Part shown: positions 1 through 9,664 of the stretch, piece by piece
Layout: the number at the start of each line of letters is the position of its first letter
Numbering within the stretch: the first letter of the stretch is position 1
NCBI RefSeq assembly: GCF_037893015.1
Contig: NC_133660.1
Span: 161,008,937-161,072,936, forward strand
Direction of reading: 5' to 3'
Source: Macrotis lagotis
Taxonomy: Eukaryota; Chordata; Mammalia; Peramelemorphia; Peramelidae
DNA length: 64,000 nucleotides
Notes under the pieces: generated by a model
Databases searched by the model: none
What the model saw: only the letters and a program-made list of their open reading frames with translations
What the model was told of the DNA's origin: nothing
Made by a program: the position numbers and the translations under genes

Positions 1-481
1 TATTTCATGAAGGTCTCTTCAAATTTCTTTATGCAACAATGACTACCCTGGTCCTTATGACCTGAAGGTAAGGTCTGTAACATTTCACTTCCCCTCGCTG
101 GATTCACTACTACTTTTAAGATAGTTGGGGGATGTCTAATCATTGGCTCAAAAAACTGTCTGTTGGTGTTCTCTCAATATTAAGAGTCTGCTTAATTTTG
201 CCTTTAATCATTTAATAATCAGATTAGTTTTCTTTCTTTTTTTAAGAAAGGAAAGCATAATATGAATACCACACAAATCTATTCTTCCCTACCATTTGCC
301 TTTCCTGAGTTAATTCCTAGGAATTTTCCTACAAGAAGCATGTGACTCATAAAGGATTGGCAGTGATGTGGAAGGAGAGCAAGTCTCCAAAAATTGAAGA
401 AATTAAAAGCCAAGCTGAAGAGAAAGAAAGAGACTTTTTATTTTGTACAAGTTAAAAAAGGGTTTGTGAGAGGAAACTGAT

Positions 482-605
482 TTATCAATCACAATATATT
501 TATATAGCACTTTAATGTTTGTAGAGCACTTTATATATTCATTCATTTGCTCTTCAGGACAACCCTGAGAGATTTGTTATTGTTGTATAATCTGTGAAAG
601 AAAAA
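482..605 (-). mobile_element. MIR-like core-SINE, 3' part
   Basis: Antisense copy of the MIR 3' half: the words 'tatatagcactttaatg', 'agagcacttta' and 'aggacaaccctgagag' follow the order of the reverse-complement MIR consensus (cell-wide mammalian SINE mobilised by L2). Only the region downstream of the core is left; the tRNA-like head is missing. Strongly diverged, so old. Confidence 0.55.
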
Positions 606-819
606 CTCAGTATTCCATATTTTTGGCATAAGCCTGTCAGAGGTGAATTTAATTAAATTCTAAGCACAGCTACTGAAAAGAGATATAATCCAAATAGGCA
701 ATCATATCCTGATTACTGAAAATTTTTCTGATTCAAGTCATTTCTACTTATAATTTATAGTGCTAAAACACAAAGACAAGATTCTACAAAAAGATTAAAA
801 CAAAAATATGAAGATTAGG

Positions 820-1070
820 GTTTTTTTGTTAGTGCTTAGCAATTTTCAGACCTGTCTGACTCTTTGTGACTCCTTTTGAGGTTTTGATGGCAAAGATACT
901 AGAGTGGTTTATCATTTCCTTCTCTAGCTGATTTTTACAGATGAGGAAACTGAGGCAAACAGGCTTAAGTGACCTGTCCAAGGTCACACAGCTAGTAAAT
1001 GTCTGAGGTCAAATTTGAACTCAGATCTTCCTGATTCCAGACCCAGGGCTTTATTTACTATGCCACCTAA
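820..1070 (-). mobile_element. MAR1-like core-SINE, near full length
   Basis: Read on the minus strand this has the tRNA-like head (reverse complement 'gccacctaa' at 1062-1070), the MIR-type core 'gatgaggaaactgaggcaaa' and a 3' end with 'gtctgactctttgtgactcc', the mark of an RTE/BovB-type tail. About 250 bp, the usual size for the family. The head is diverged. Family knowledge suggests an RTE LINE moved it. Confidence 0.8.
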
Positions 1071-1569
1071 AATCAAAATGTTGGCTAACCCTGGAGAAAA
1101 ATTTCCCTAAAATCACTCAATCTTGTCAAGGTGGAGAAAGAGATGCTGTCTAATTCATTCATTACTCTAATCATTTTTAGGGAATCTGGCCTCTCTATTT
1201 AGAAACTGGTTAAACTTTTGAGAGGAATGACTGAGAAAGATTTCAACTTCAGACATTGTTTTCTTAGAATTTAAGTACCAATTGTATTTTTTTATTCGTG
1301 CAAAAAATATGTTATCCAGGACCCTATCCTAATATGTTTGTTTCTTAGTATGTTCTAAGAAATAAGAAATATTAATGGGTATGTTTCTATAAGCAAGATT
1401 ATAGGAACATTTTGTATTAAATAAGGAGCCACTGATAGTTTTTGAGTAGGAGAGAGATGTAACATTATTTTAAACTCAGCATTTGAAAGGATTTTATTTT
1501 TGGCAGTCCTTTGAAGAATGAATTGGAAAGTCAGGGCAGACTTGAGACAGTTAAGAGACTATTACATGG

Positions 1570-1700
1570 AGAAACTAGGTCCTGGAGTCAGGAAGACTTG
1601 AGTTCAAATTTGGCCTCAGACGTTTAATATTTACTAGCCCTGTGGCCTTGGGCAAGTCACTTAACCCCACTGCCTCTCAAAAAAAGAAAAGAAAAAAAGA
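1570..1700 (+). mobile_element. Short marsupial tRNA-SINE, 5' truncated
   Basis: Contains 'tcctggagtcaggaagac', 'tgagttcaaatttggcctca', 'tgtggccttgggcaagtcac' and an A-rich tail (1679-1700). The first 30 or so bases of the head are missing. It sits inside the L2-like copy; the flanks 'actattaca' and 'ggccattaca' may be remains of a target duplication. Confidence 0.8.
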
Positions 1701-2395
1701 GGCCATTACAACAAAGTCCAGACAACTGATTATAAATCTTGAATTAAAGTGGCAGTGTGAATGCAAAGGAAAGGAGAGAAATGGTAGAGAAAGAATCAAC
1801 AGATGTAGACAACTAATTAGATGCGTGGGATGTTTAAAAGGCAAGGGTGAAAAATGGTTAAGGTTTAGATTCTCAGAGTTTAAACCCTGGGATAATGGTG
1901 ATTCAAAGTAGAGGAACAAGTTTAGAGAGGGAAGATGATTAGTTCTGTTTTGGACATGTTGAATTTGAGGAGCAGAAGGCAAGATTCAAGTGGCTATGTT
2001 CTATAGACATTTGGAGAAGTGAGAGTCTCAAAGGGAAAGAATGGGTTATTTCTCAACTCCAAATAGAAGCAATCATAGAAATTGTTCTGGGAGATGAAAT
2101 CTCTAAAAGAAAGGGTATTAGAGGGAAGAAGAAAGGACAAAGCCTTGGGGGGCCACCCACACTAAGGAGGTAGGAGTAGGGTAATAAGCTAGCAAAGGAG
2201 ACAGAGTAGTCAAACTGGTAGTGGGAGCATCAGCAGAAACAGGATCATGAAAGCTAAGGGGGAAAGAATTTTCAAGAGGAGATGTTAGTTAATTGGCCAA
2301 AAGCTACATAAGACTCAAGAAAAATGAGGATCATAGAGAGAACAATTGTAATAGAGCGATTAGAGCTGGAAGCTAGGTTACAAGAGGGTAAGACA

Positions 2396-2510
2396 GTCAA
2401 TAAACATTTATTAAGTGTTTACTACATATTATACTAAGAACTGGAAGAAAAAGAAAGGCAAAAAAAAAACAGTCCTTGTTCCCAAGGATCTGCAATCTTA
2501 GGAGAAGGAA
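2396..2510 (-). mobile_element. L2 3'-end fragment, antisense
   Basis: Starts 'caataaacatttattaagtg' and continues through 'aaagaaaggcaa', 'cagtccttgttccca' and 'atctgcaatctta', the antisense L2 3' end. It interrupts the larger L2-like copy, whose sequence resumes with 'gtagacaactt' at 2525-2535. Confidence 0.6.
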
Positions 2511-2610
2511 TGGAAGCTATAAATGTAGACAACTTAATCTAGGAGTTTAGTTGTGAAAGGGGAAAGAGTTATAGGATATTTTGAAAGTATGGTAGTTTTG
2601 TTTTTAATGG

Positions 2611-2786
2611 TATTTGGGTGGTGCAATGGATAGTGCACTGGACCTGGAGTGGGAGAGACCTGACATCTCAGATTCTAGAGCAAGACAATTAACCTTTCTT
2701 AGTCTCAGTTTCCTCAACTGTGAAAAGAACAGAGTTGTCTTAAGGTTCTAATGAGGTAGCATATTTAAAATCCTTCACAAACCTTA
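2611..2786 (+). mobile_element. MIR-like core-SINE
   Basis: Head 'ggtggtgcaatggatagtgc', core 'agtctcagtttcctcaactg', then the MIR-type region 'aggttctaatgaggtagc' and 'tccttcacaaacctta'. Full layout of head, core and 3' part in about 175 bp, well diverged. It splits the antisense L2-like copy. Confidence 0.7.
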
Positions 2787-2908
2787 ATTCCAGTGATGCT
2801 GATGGATAGAGAAAGTCTGGTCATGTCTCCAGGCAGACAGAAAGGTGGCAGTATTTAGAGATAGAGAGATTAAAGATCTTTTGGAAGAAAAGATTAGTAT
2901 AAAAACTC

Positions 2909-2910
<2 letters not shown>

Positions 2911-2938
<28 letters not shown>
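2911..2938. repeat. (TA)n microsatellite
   Basis: About 14 uninterrupted TA units at the left edge of the AT-rich tandem region. Confidence 0.95.
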
Positions 2939-2939
<1 letters not shown>

Positions 2940-2954
2940 ATACAATAGTATAAA

Positions 2955-3440
2955 GTATAAAGGGGCATTATTATTACTATAAAGAAGTAAAGAATGCACT
3001 ATTTATTATATGGTATAGTTTAAAAGTATAAAAGTGCTTTGTTATAAAGAAGCTAAGAATATACTACATATTATATTATAGAATAATAGATATTATATAG
3101 ATATATTAGATATAATATAGATATACAGATTATAATATAGATATTTAGACATAATTATATTATAGAAAAAAGATACTATAGTATAAAAGTATGAGTGCAT
3201 TATTATAAAGAAGCAAAGAATATGTATTATATAGTATAGTATAAAAATATAAAAGGGCATTGTAAAGAAGCAAAGATATACTATATATCATATTATATAA
3301 CAGTATAAAAGATATGGTATAAAAGGGCATAATTATGGAGCAAAGAATATTTTATATATTATATACTATATAGCATAGTATAAAAATACTATAGACTACA
3401 AATATAAAAGGGCATTATTATTATAAAGAAGCAAGCAATT
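2955..3440. repeat. Degenerate AT-rich tandem repeat (minisatellite-like)
   Basis: Six copies of a core like 'gggcattattataaagaagc' begin near 2963, 3034, 3195, 3255, 3325 and 3410, each followed by 'aagaatatac'-type sequence and long TATA runs. Spacing is 71, 161, 60, 70 and 85 bp; the long gap holds extra 'tatagatat' units. Not an interspersed family I know. See finding. Confidence 0.7.
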
Positions 3441-3499
3441 TTTCTTAGAAAATAAAATATAATCTAATCCTGAAAGCAAAAAATCACTTACCAAGTAGC

Positions 3500-4620
3500 T
3501 TTCTTCCAAAAGCTAGGGAGTTTTCAGAGAAGTCTTTCAGTTATAGGATGATAGTTAGAGAAAAATGCAAGTTCAAAGAAATTACTTTTGAAGAATCAGG
3601 GGATTTGAACATATCTGTAGGCAGCAGAGTAGAAGCCACTAAGGAAGGAGAGACTGAAGATGAGAGAAAGATGATCAATGAAGCAAAGTTCAGGAAGAGA
3701 TAGGAAGGGCAGAAATAGAAGGTCTTGCTGAGAAAGAAGGCCATCTCATCCTCTGGTCAAGAAAAAAAGAGGTTTTGAGTGTGTGAGAGAGGAAGCATAC
3801 AATGGATGACCTTGATCCTCTTAGTCAAGTGGGCATGTAAAGTTATGAATTCATGAATCCACAAAGATGTGTTTATTAAGTAGTTTACATAGGTCAATCA
3901 TTGTATTAAATGCTGAGTATACAAATGGAAAAAAATGAGACAATCCCTGCTTTTAAAGAGCTCACATTCTAACTAAGGGAGACAACACAAAAAAAAAGAA
4001 GAGAAAAAATAGGGGAGTTTGGAGGGGAGGGGGTTAAGAAGAGAGAAGATTTAGATCCTGTTACGATTAGTGGGAATATCTCTGGGTTAAAAATATGACT
4101 CATTATTGAAAAACAATAACCATACAGTATTTAGGGTGCAATTAAGGTCAAATAGGCATGCATTTTTAGTGGACTTAGCAAGGAAGGTACTTGCTTCCTT
4201 TAGTAGCACTTTTCAGTGGAGAAATAGGGAAAGAGAAGAGAAATAGAGATTTCAGGAAAGGATTATCAAGATAGGAACAGTAGAAGTTTTGGGAAAATGC
4301 TATCAAGGGTGAAATAGTTATCAGGTCAAGACTGTGAAGGGAGGGATGTGACCAGAATAAGGGAAAGAATGTAAATAAGAGGGAGGGATTAAGAATCTAG
4401 ACTACTTGAGGAGGGTGAAAAGTAGAATCAGAAGGGGAAAAGAAGAGCAAGAAATGGAAAGCTAGATAATGGGAAAGAAAAGGAGGGGGAGGGCAAGTAT
4501 TTTAGAAAAAGTTCCAGTCATGCTAAAGGCTAGTGAGTGATTGAGGGAGAGTGGAGATGGAAATCATGGGAATTGAGGAGGTTGATAAATTGTGATGATA
4601 GTGTGTTTCATGTGAATGAT
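3500..4620 (-). mobile_element. Second L2-like LINE copy, antisense, fragmented
   Basis: Carries 'acatatctgtaggcagcag', 'gagagactgaagatgagag' and 'gaaggccatctcatcctctg', which match the antisense L2 order as I recall it and also resemble 2815-2878 of the first copy. The part after 4020 is purine-rich and less certain. A separate L2 3' end lies inside at 3862-4010. No intact frame. Confidence 0.5.
3862..4010 (-). mobile_element. L2 3'-end fragment, antisense
   Basis: Order 'gtttattaagtag', 'attgtattaaatgctgag', 'acaatccctgc', 'agagctcacattctaa' and 'gggagacaac' is the antisense L2 3' terminus. Several bases per ten differ from the consensus I recall. Confidence 0.65.
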
Positions 4621-4744
4621 GACATTCCCAAGGATGATGATAAGGTTTAGCTTAGATGGGAAGATTGAAAGTCAGGTAATGAAGTCGCTGTGGAAGATGA
4701 GACAAATATCGCCTGAGTCTAGGCCTGGCATTCAACCTACTGTA

Positions 4745-5045
4745 TTACCTAGTAGATTAAGTTTTAGGCTTGAAATTGAGAAGATTGAGATCAAATCTGA
4801 TTCCAGATCCTACCTTGCTGGTTGATCTTGAGCAAGCCACTTAACAGCAACAACAAACAACCACAACAAAAGCCACCTTTACCTGCCTCAATTTCCCCAT
4901 TTGTAAAGTTTTATATACATATATATAGTATAATAATATTAATTACCTCCTGAAGTTGTCATGAGTATCAAATGAGATAATAATTGTAAAGCACTTAGCA
5001 AACCTTAAAGCAGTCTACAAATGCTAGCTAGTAGTAGTAGTAGTA
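4745..5045 (+). mobile_element. MIR/Ther-like core-SINE with internal insertion
   Basis: Head and body 'gagatcaaatctgattccag', 'gagcaagccacttaac', core 'tgcctcaatttccccatttg', then 'gtatcaaatgagataataat' and 'gtaaagcacttagcaaacc'. About 32 extra bases, rich in 'caacaa', lie between 'cacttaac' and the core. It ends in a short (TAG)n run near 5030-5043. Confidence 0.75.
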
Positions 5046-5984
5046 ATAGCAACAAAGTTGGAACTAAAGCCCAGGATTCTTGGCTCCCAGTCCAATTCCC
5101 TTACACTACCCTATCTCTCTTTCTTAATATTCTTTTTTGTTCTGAAGAGTTGCTCCCTATTGTTAGGCCTTCTTATCATATGGTCAAAATTCTCTTTTAC
5201 AATATTTTCCTCCAAAACAAAAACTCCATTTTGAGCTTTCTTTATGACTCAGAAGGGATCTTGGATCCCCATAGAGTAGGTGATGCTATAGAAAGCTCTA
5301 AGGTCTTTCTGCTCTCTTCCTTCTGATGGTGGAGCTGAGTCTCAGATAGATCTCCAGACTTGCCATTCTACTTTCCTTTCTCACATGAGAGTCTGGAGAT
5401 TTAATTAGCCACAAACAGCAGCTAGGTCAGTTTTAGTTTAGGGGCAATATGATACTCAGGTTTGTGGGGTCTTTTTCTCTGCTGTTTTATGGAATTTTTA
5501 CTGGATGAAAAATTGTTAATACAATCACAATAACTCAGAGACCCCAGAAGAAACTTCCTGACAGATAGAAGGAAGACTCTCTGTATTGTATATTTCTAAG
5601 TAACCTCTGCTTTGAGGCAAAAACGGCCTCCAGGAAACGTCCCCTACAACTCAGCCTTCTTTTCATCTCTCTTTTTGGTTGCTGCCCCTGTGGAGTCAAT
5701 TCTTCCCTAACTCATCTCATTCAATGCTAGCAAGGATGAGGAAGGACTCCCCCTACCCCATTTCCCCACCCTCCTCTCCTATGCTGCATGTGGTCTGCAA
5801 TTGCCTTCGCTGCTCCATCTCTCAGTTTGTCTCTCAAAGACTGCGTCCTTTTAAGAACTCTCTGGCATGACTCAAATTCAATTGAAGGACCTTGATATTC
5901 TGGAATCACTCCCTGGGGTAAGAGACATGGATTGTGCCTCTGGGCGATAAATCCTGGGATGGCAGCCACTTCTACAAGAGGACT
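5046..5984. other. No recognised gene or repeat
   Basis: No coding exon, repeat family or RNA gene recognised. One 11-bp inverted repeat at 5350-5360/5390-5400 is reported as a finding. Open frames here are short and look random. Confidence 0.5.
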
Positions 5985-6115
5985 AGAGATCTAGAACTGG
6001 AAAGGACCTTAAAGGTTCTCAAGTCTAACTGTTTCATTTTACAGATGAAAAAATGGAGGCCTGGAGGTTAAAAAATCGAACCCATACCTTCTGATGCCAG
6101 AGATCTCTATGGCTG
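5985..6115 (-). mobile_element. MIR3/Ther-like SINE fragment
   Basis: Has 'agaactggaaaggacctta', 'cattttacagatgaaaaaat' and a degraded 'ctgatgccagagatc' end. This is the class in which 'ggaccttagaggtcatctag' precedes the antisense core. Confidence 0.55.
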
Positions 6116-6404
6116 TTTCCTAAAAAAAAGAAAAGTAAGGAATATGATGGTTTGTTTTAACTTAACTATATTTTGTTACAAGAGAAAATAGGATTGCTGT
6201 TGGGAAATTAGCAGTGATGGATTTTAAAAAATCCTCCCTTCTCCCTTCTCTCCATCCCTACCCAAAGAGAGCAAATGGAGGTGTGTCCAAGTTCTGTTTC
6301 CAGGGAGAAGAGATGCCAACAGATCTCACCTAGTTCATCATCCTTTGTACAGAAACATTGCAAAGATGCTCTCATTCTTGGTATTTCCTCCAGGGGCAAG
6401 CAGC

Positions 6405-6680
6405 GATAATAATAATTAATAATAATGGCTAATATTTATATAGTACTTTACTATGCTCTAGACAGGCCATCCAAGTGCTTTACAATTATTATCTCATTTG
6501 ATTCTCACAACCTGGGAGGTAGGTGCTTTTATTAGCTTCATATTACAGTTGAGGAAACTGAGGTAAATAGATGTTAAGCAACTTGCCTGGGATCCCACAG
6601 CTAGTAAGGATTTGAGGCTGGATTTGAGCCCAGGTCTTCCCAACTCTAGGTGAGAACTCTATTCATTGTACCACCTAGCT
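6405..6680 (-). mobile_element. MIR-like core-SINE, near full length
   Basis: Antisense order is complete: 'tatttatatagtactttact', 'tctcatttgattctcacaac', 'tgggaggtaggtgctttta', 'gttgaggaaactgagg', 'cacagctagtaag', 'tttgagcccaggtcttcc' and the head 'gtaccacctagctg'. Well preserved for its type; the (ATA)n start is the SINE's own tail. The hexanucleotide array begins 31 bp further on. Confidence 0.8.
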
Positions 6681-6710
6681 GAGAGAAGGCAAAATGATAC
6701 TACCTGCAAA

Positions 6711-6907
6711 TTATATCTATATCTATATCTATATCTATATCTATATCTATATCTATATCTATATCTATATCTATATCTATATCTATATCTATATCTATAT
6801 CTATATCTATATCTATATATCTATCATCTATCTCTCTATCTCTATATCTATCACTATCTATCTCTATCTAATTTATATCTATATCTATATCTATATCTAT
6901 CTATCTA
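6711..6907. repeat. (TATATC)n hexanucleotide array, compound
   Basis: About 18 near-perfect TATATC units to roughly 6817, then interrupted TATC/TCTC units to 6907. The array is open in two frames only because the unit lacks stops; nothing suggests coding. Confidence 0.95.
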
Positions 6908-7439
6908 CTTGTTCCCCAACAATTCTACACTTACTTGTTGGATCACAAGAATGCTCATCATGCTTTCCTGTTCTTTCATCAGCCTAGAATTCCAAAGAAT
7001 GAGGTTTGGTATCGGGAGGATTTCATGTAAGTTAATGCTGTCACCATTCATAACATCATGCCTAGTAGGGTGACTTGTATATCCACCATCAATACCTTAT
7101 TAACAAATCACGATTGTCATTTAATGTTTATGGAAGCCATTTGTGCCAAGTGACTTTGTAGTATATGAATTATGCTTTATGACACCTCCTCCAAAACATT
7201 CCTTCCAATCCCAATATATATGTCCAACAAGGATATATAATAATATCTTAAAGTCTGGAGATCCATGTGAGACTTGGCTCCACCACCAGAAGGAAGAGAG
7301 CAGAAAGACCTTAGAGGCTAGCAGAGATTGTAATCAAAGATTATTTCCCAGCTCCTCCAGATGCTTTCTCTTCTAGTTAAATCTCTTTATAAATATGAAA
7401 TTTTTCTTTATCAAAGTACAGAAATAGAAACAAAGTGGG
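6908..7439. other. No recognised gene or repeat
   Basis: Single-copy-looking AT-rich DNA. No domain, splice pattern or repeat family recognised. Confidence 0.45.
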
Positions 7440-7725
7440 TAATATTCATTGCCCCAACATAATTATATATGAATGTAAATGAATGTTACTGAATAATAAG
7501 AACTGAGAAATATGAGAAATTCAGAGAAACATGAGATTTATGTGAATAGATGCAGAGTAAAATAAATAGAGCTAAGAGAACATTATAAATAAAAATGACA
7601 ATAATGTAAAAAGAAATAAACCTCCTCCCTAATGGCAGAGAAATGGGGAAATGCTGAACTATTGCATGCCCTGAAAGACAAGATTGTTGCTTGAAAATGT
7701 TTTTTATTTATCTTCTTTTTCAGAA
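7440..7725 (+). mobile_element. L1 3'-end fragment
   Basis: Sense-strand L1 end-of-ORF2/3'UTR words in order: 'gaaatatgagaaattcagag', 'atagatgcagagtaaaataa', 'agctaagagaacattataaa' and 'tggcagagaaatggggaaat'. Diverged; no frame remains. Confidence 0.5.
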
Positions 7726-8307
7726 GGGGAGGATGAAAATGACCATTAAATATAAAAGATATTGATAAAAACATTTTAAAACTGAATTCTTTCTTAGTAA
7801 TTACAGCAGGCTCCAACTGAAATGCAACTAGAGGGGGTTGGAATATTAGTTTATTAGCACTCATTATTTCTTTAATACTTATTAGCAGAAATTTGGAGTA
7901 CAATATAGAACAGATATTTTCCTGTCTTTTTTTTTATTTTGAAATGTTTTAGTGATGCCCTTTCATCAAGTCATTTTTCACCCATCTTCTCCAGAATGAA
8001 TTCTTCCTTTTCACAAAGAAAAACAATTAAACAAAATGTTACTTAGATCTTGTCTGACAAAGTATACAATACTTATCCTATTAGTTTCCTGCCTCTCTGC
8101 CATGAGGAATGAATTTCTCTGTTATAAATATATTTATTGTATTATCTCCTATCTAGCATTTTCATTGGTTTTGCTGTTATTCAGAGGACAACTTCCTTTT
8201 GTTTATCTTTTCATTTACATTGTTGCATAGCTGTAATAGTGGACTGGCCAATGGGAGCCCAAGACCCAGTGGGTCCAGGGAGCTCTGCTTGCTCTTGCTT
8301 GGAGGAG

Positions 8308-8362
8308 ATGATGGTGATGATAACAATGGTGGTAGTGGTAGTGGTGGTGATAGTGATGGGCA
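8308..8362. repeat. (GGT/GAT)n low-complexity run
   Basis: Trinucleotide-type run 'ggtggtagtggtagtggtgg' within the insert that splits the antisense L1. A perfect 5' splice-site consensus, cag/gtaagt, lies just after it at 8361-8369. Confidence 0.8.
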
Positions 8363-8509
8363 GGTAAGTGGGACTGAAGAAACTGATTCTGGATATGTGT
8401 GTGTTGTCCTGCCATGTGGTCATTTTATATATCATTCTCTGGGTTTCATTCAATTTGCAGTGAATGCAGATCTTCCCATGTTTGTCTGAATCTCTAATTT
8501 TCATGATTT

Positions 8510-8671
8510 TTGTTTTTGTTTTTGTTTTTGTTTTTGCAAGACAATGGGATTAAGCAACTTGCCCAAGGATACACAGCTAGGCGATTATTAAGTGTCTAAT
8601 TTGAACTCAGGTCCTCCTGATTCCAGGTCTGGTGCTTTATGCACTGCACCTCCTACCTGCCCAGAATTCCA
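8510..8671 (-). mobile_element. Short marsupial tRNA-SINE with target duplication
   Basis: Minus-strand copy: (TTTTTG)n tail remnant, 'gggattaagcaacttgccca', 'cacagctaggcgattattaa', 'tttgaactcaggtcctcctg'. Flanks 'aattttcatgattt' (8496-8509) and 'aattttcataattt' (8672-8685) form a 14-bp TSD with one mismatch, which fixes both ends. Confidence 0.88.
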
Positions 8672-8924
8672 AATTTTCATAATTTCTTACTGAGTAAAAA
8701 TGTTTTATTTCATTCATAGGGTTTTTTTAGTCATTCTTCCAGTTGATGGAAATATGTTTGATTTCTAGTTCTACCATAAAGAATGCTATTATGAATATTT
8801 TGATAGATAAGATAGATAGATTGAGAGATAGAACCTTTGTTTCTGTCTTTGACTTCCTTGAGAGGAGATACTCATTATTGGATTGTCAGGTCAAAGGACT
8901 GGAATAGTAAGAAGTACCAATGGA

Positions 8925-9115
8925 TCATAGATTTAGATCTGAAATGGACCTTAGAAATCATATATTCTAGGCCACTTATTTTACATTTGAAGAAACTGAG
9001 ACTCAGAATGACTTTCCAAGTTCATATTGATTAATAAATGCCAAAGCATTTATGATATGGATTTGAATCCATATCACCTAATTCCAAATTCATTATCCTT
9101 TTCCCTGAGCTTCAC
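8925..9115 (-). mobile_element. MIR3/Ther-like SINE
   Basis: Antisense 'gaaatggaccttagaaatca', 'tttgaagaaactgagactca', 'atttgaatccatatcac' and a pyrimidine-rich end. This class keeps the core but has a different tail from MAR1. Confidence 0.6.
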
Positions 9116-9419
9116 CTAAGCTTTGAAATGGTGTGAGTAGTCAGATGTGGAATATTGAACAAGATGGGTCGGGGATGGACTTCACTGGTAACCTTTCAAC
9201 ACCCCCCCCCGCCTCAGTATTCCAGAATATAGAATAGATAAGTTTACTCAATAGACAGAGACAGGTCATCATTCAATTGCTATTGATGATTGGGTGGTTC
9301 CTTTATATATGGGTAACTGGAGAGGTACCAACATGTGCTTTGGCCTTCAACAGCAATATACCTATTAACACACCTCCCCGCACCTGCAGCTCTATGTGAT
9401 CTGTATTGTACCGGGTATT

Positions 9420-9664
9420 GTATTGTTGTTGTTCAGTCATCTTAGTCGTGTTCAACTTTGCATGTCCCCATTTGAGGTTTTCTTGGCAAAGTCACTGGAG
9501 TGGTTTGCCATTTCCTTCTCCAGATCATTTTACACATGAGGAAACTGAGACAACCAAGGTTAAATGACTTGCCCAGGGCACATAGTAAGTGTCTGAGGCC
9601 AGATTTGAACTTAGATAAATCTTCCTGACTTCAGGTCTGGCATTTTAGCTGATGTGCCACCACA
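9420..9664 (-). mobile_element. MAR1-like core-SINE, full length
   Basis: Begins 'ttgttgttgttcagtcatc', then 'tccccatttgaggttttctt', 'ctggagtggtttgccatttc', 'cttctccagatcattttaca', 'gacttgcccagggcacatag' and a degraded head to 9664. About 245 bp and well preserved. Confidence 0.85.

Larger units (their letters stand above)
1355..2895 (-). mobile_element. L2-like LINE, antisense, interrupted
   Basis: Antisense L2-type sequence in consensus order: an 'agactattaca' region, then 'ttctgttttggacatgttgaatttgagg' (1941-1968, read in parts), 'agccttggggggcc', 'gcaaaggagacagagtag' and 'gtagacaactt'. It is broken by a short SINE (1570-1700), an L2 3'-end piece (about 2396-2510) and a MIR-like SINE (2611-2786). 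No reading frame survives. The L2 name rests on remembered consensus; another ancient LINE of the same look is possible. Confidence 0.6.
7925..8905 (-). mobile_element. L1/HAL1-type 3'UTR, antisense, interrupted
   Basis: Antisense L1 3'UTR blocks in order: 'tttcatcaagtcatttttca', 'acaaagaaaaacaattaaac', 'gcagatcttcccatg', 'tcttccagttgatggaaat', 'aagaatgctattatgaatat' and 'ttgtcaggtcaaaggactgg'. It is cut by a short SINE at 8510-8671, by an unexplained insert at about 8229-8405 and by a GATA run near 8805. Confidence 0.65.

Noticed and set aside
6666-7073. 135-codon frame rich in Tyr-Leu
   Set aside because: It is a translation of the TATATC array starting in a SINE head.
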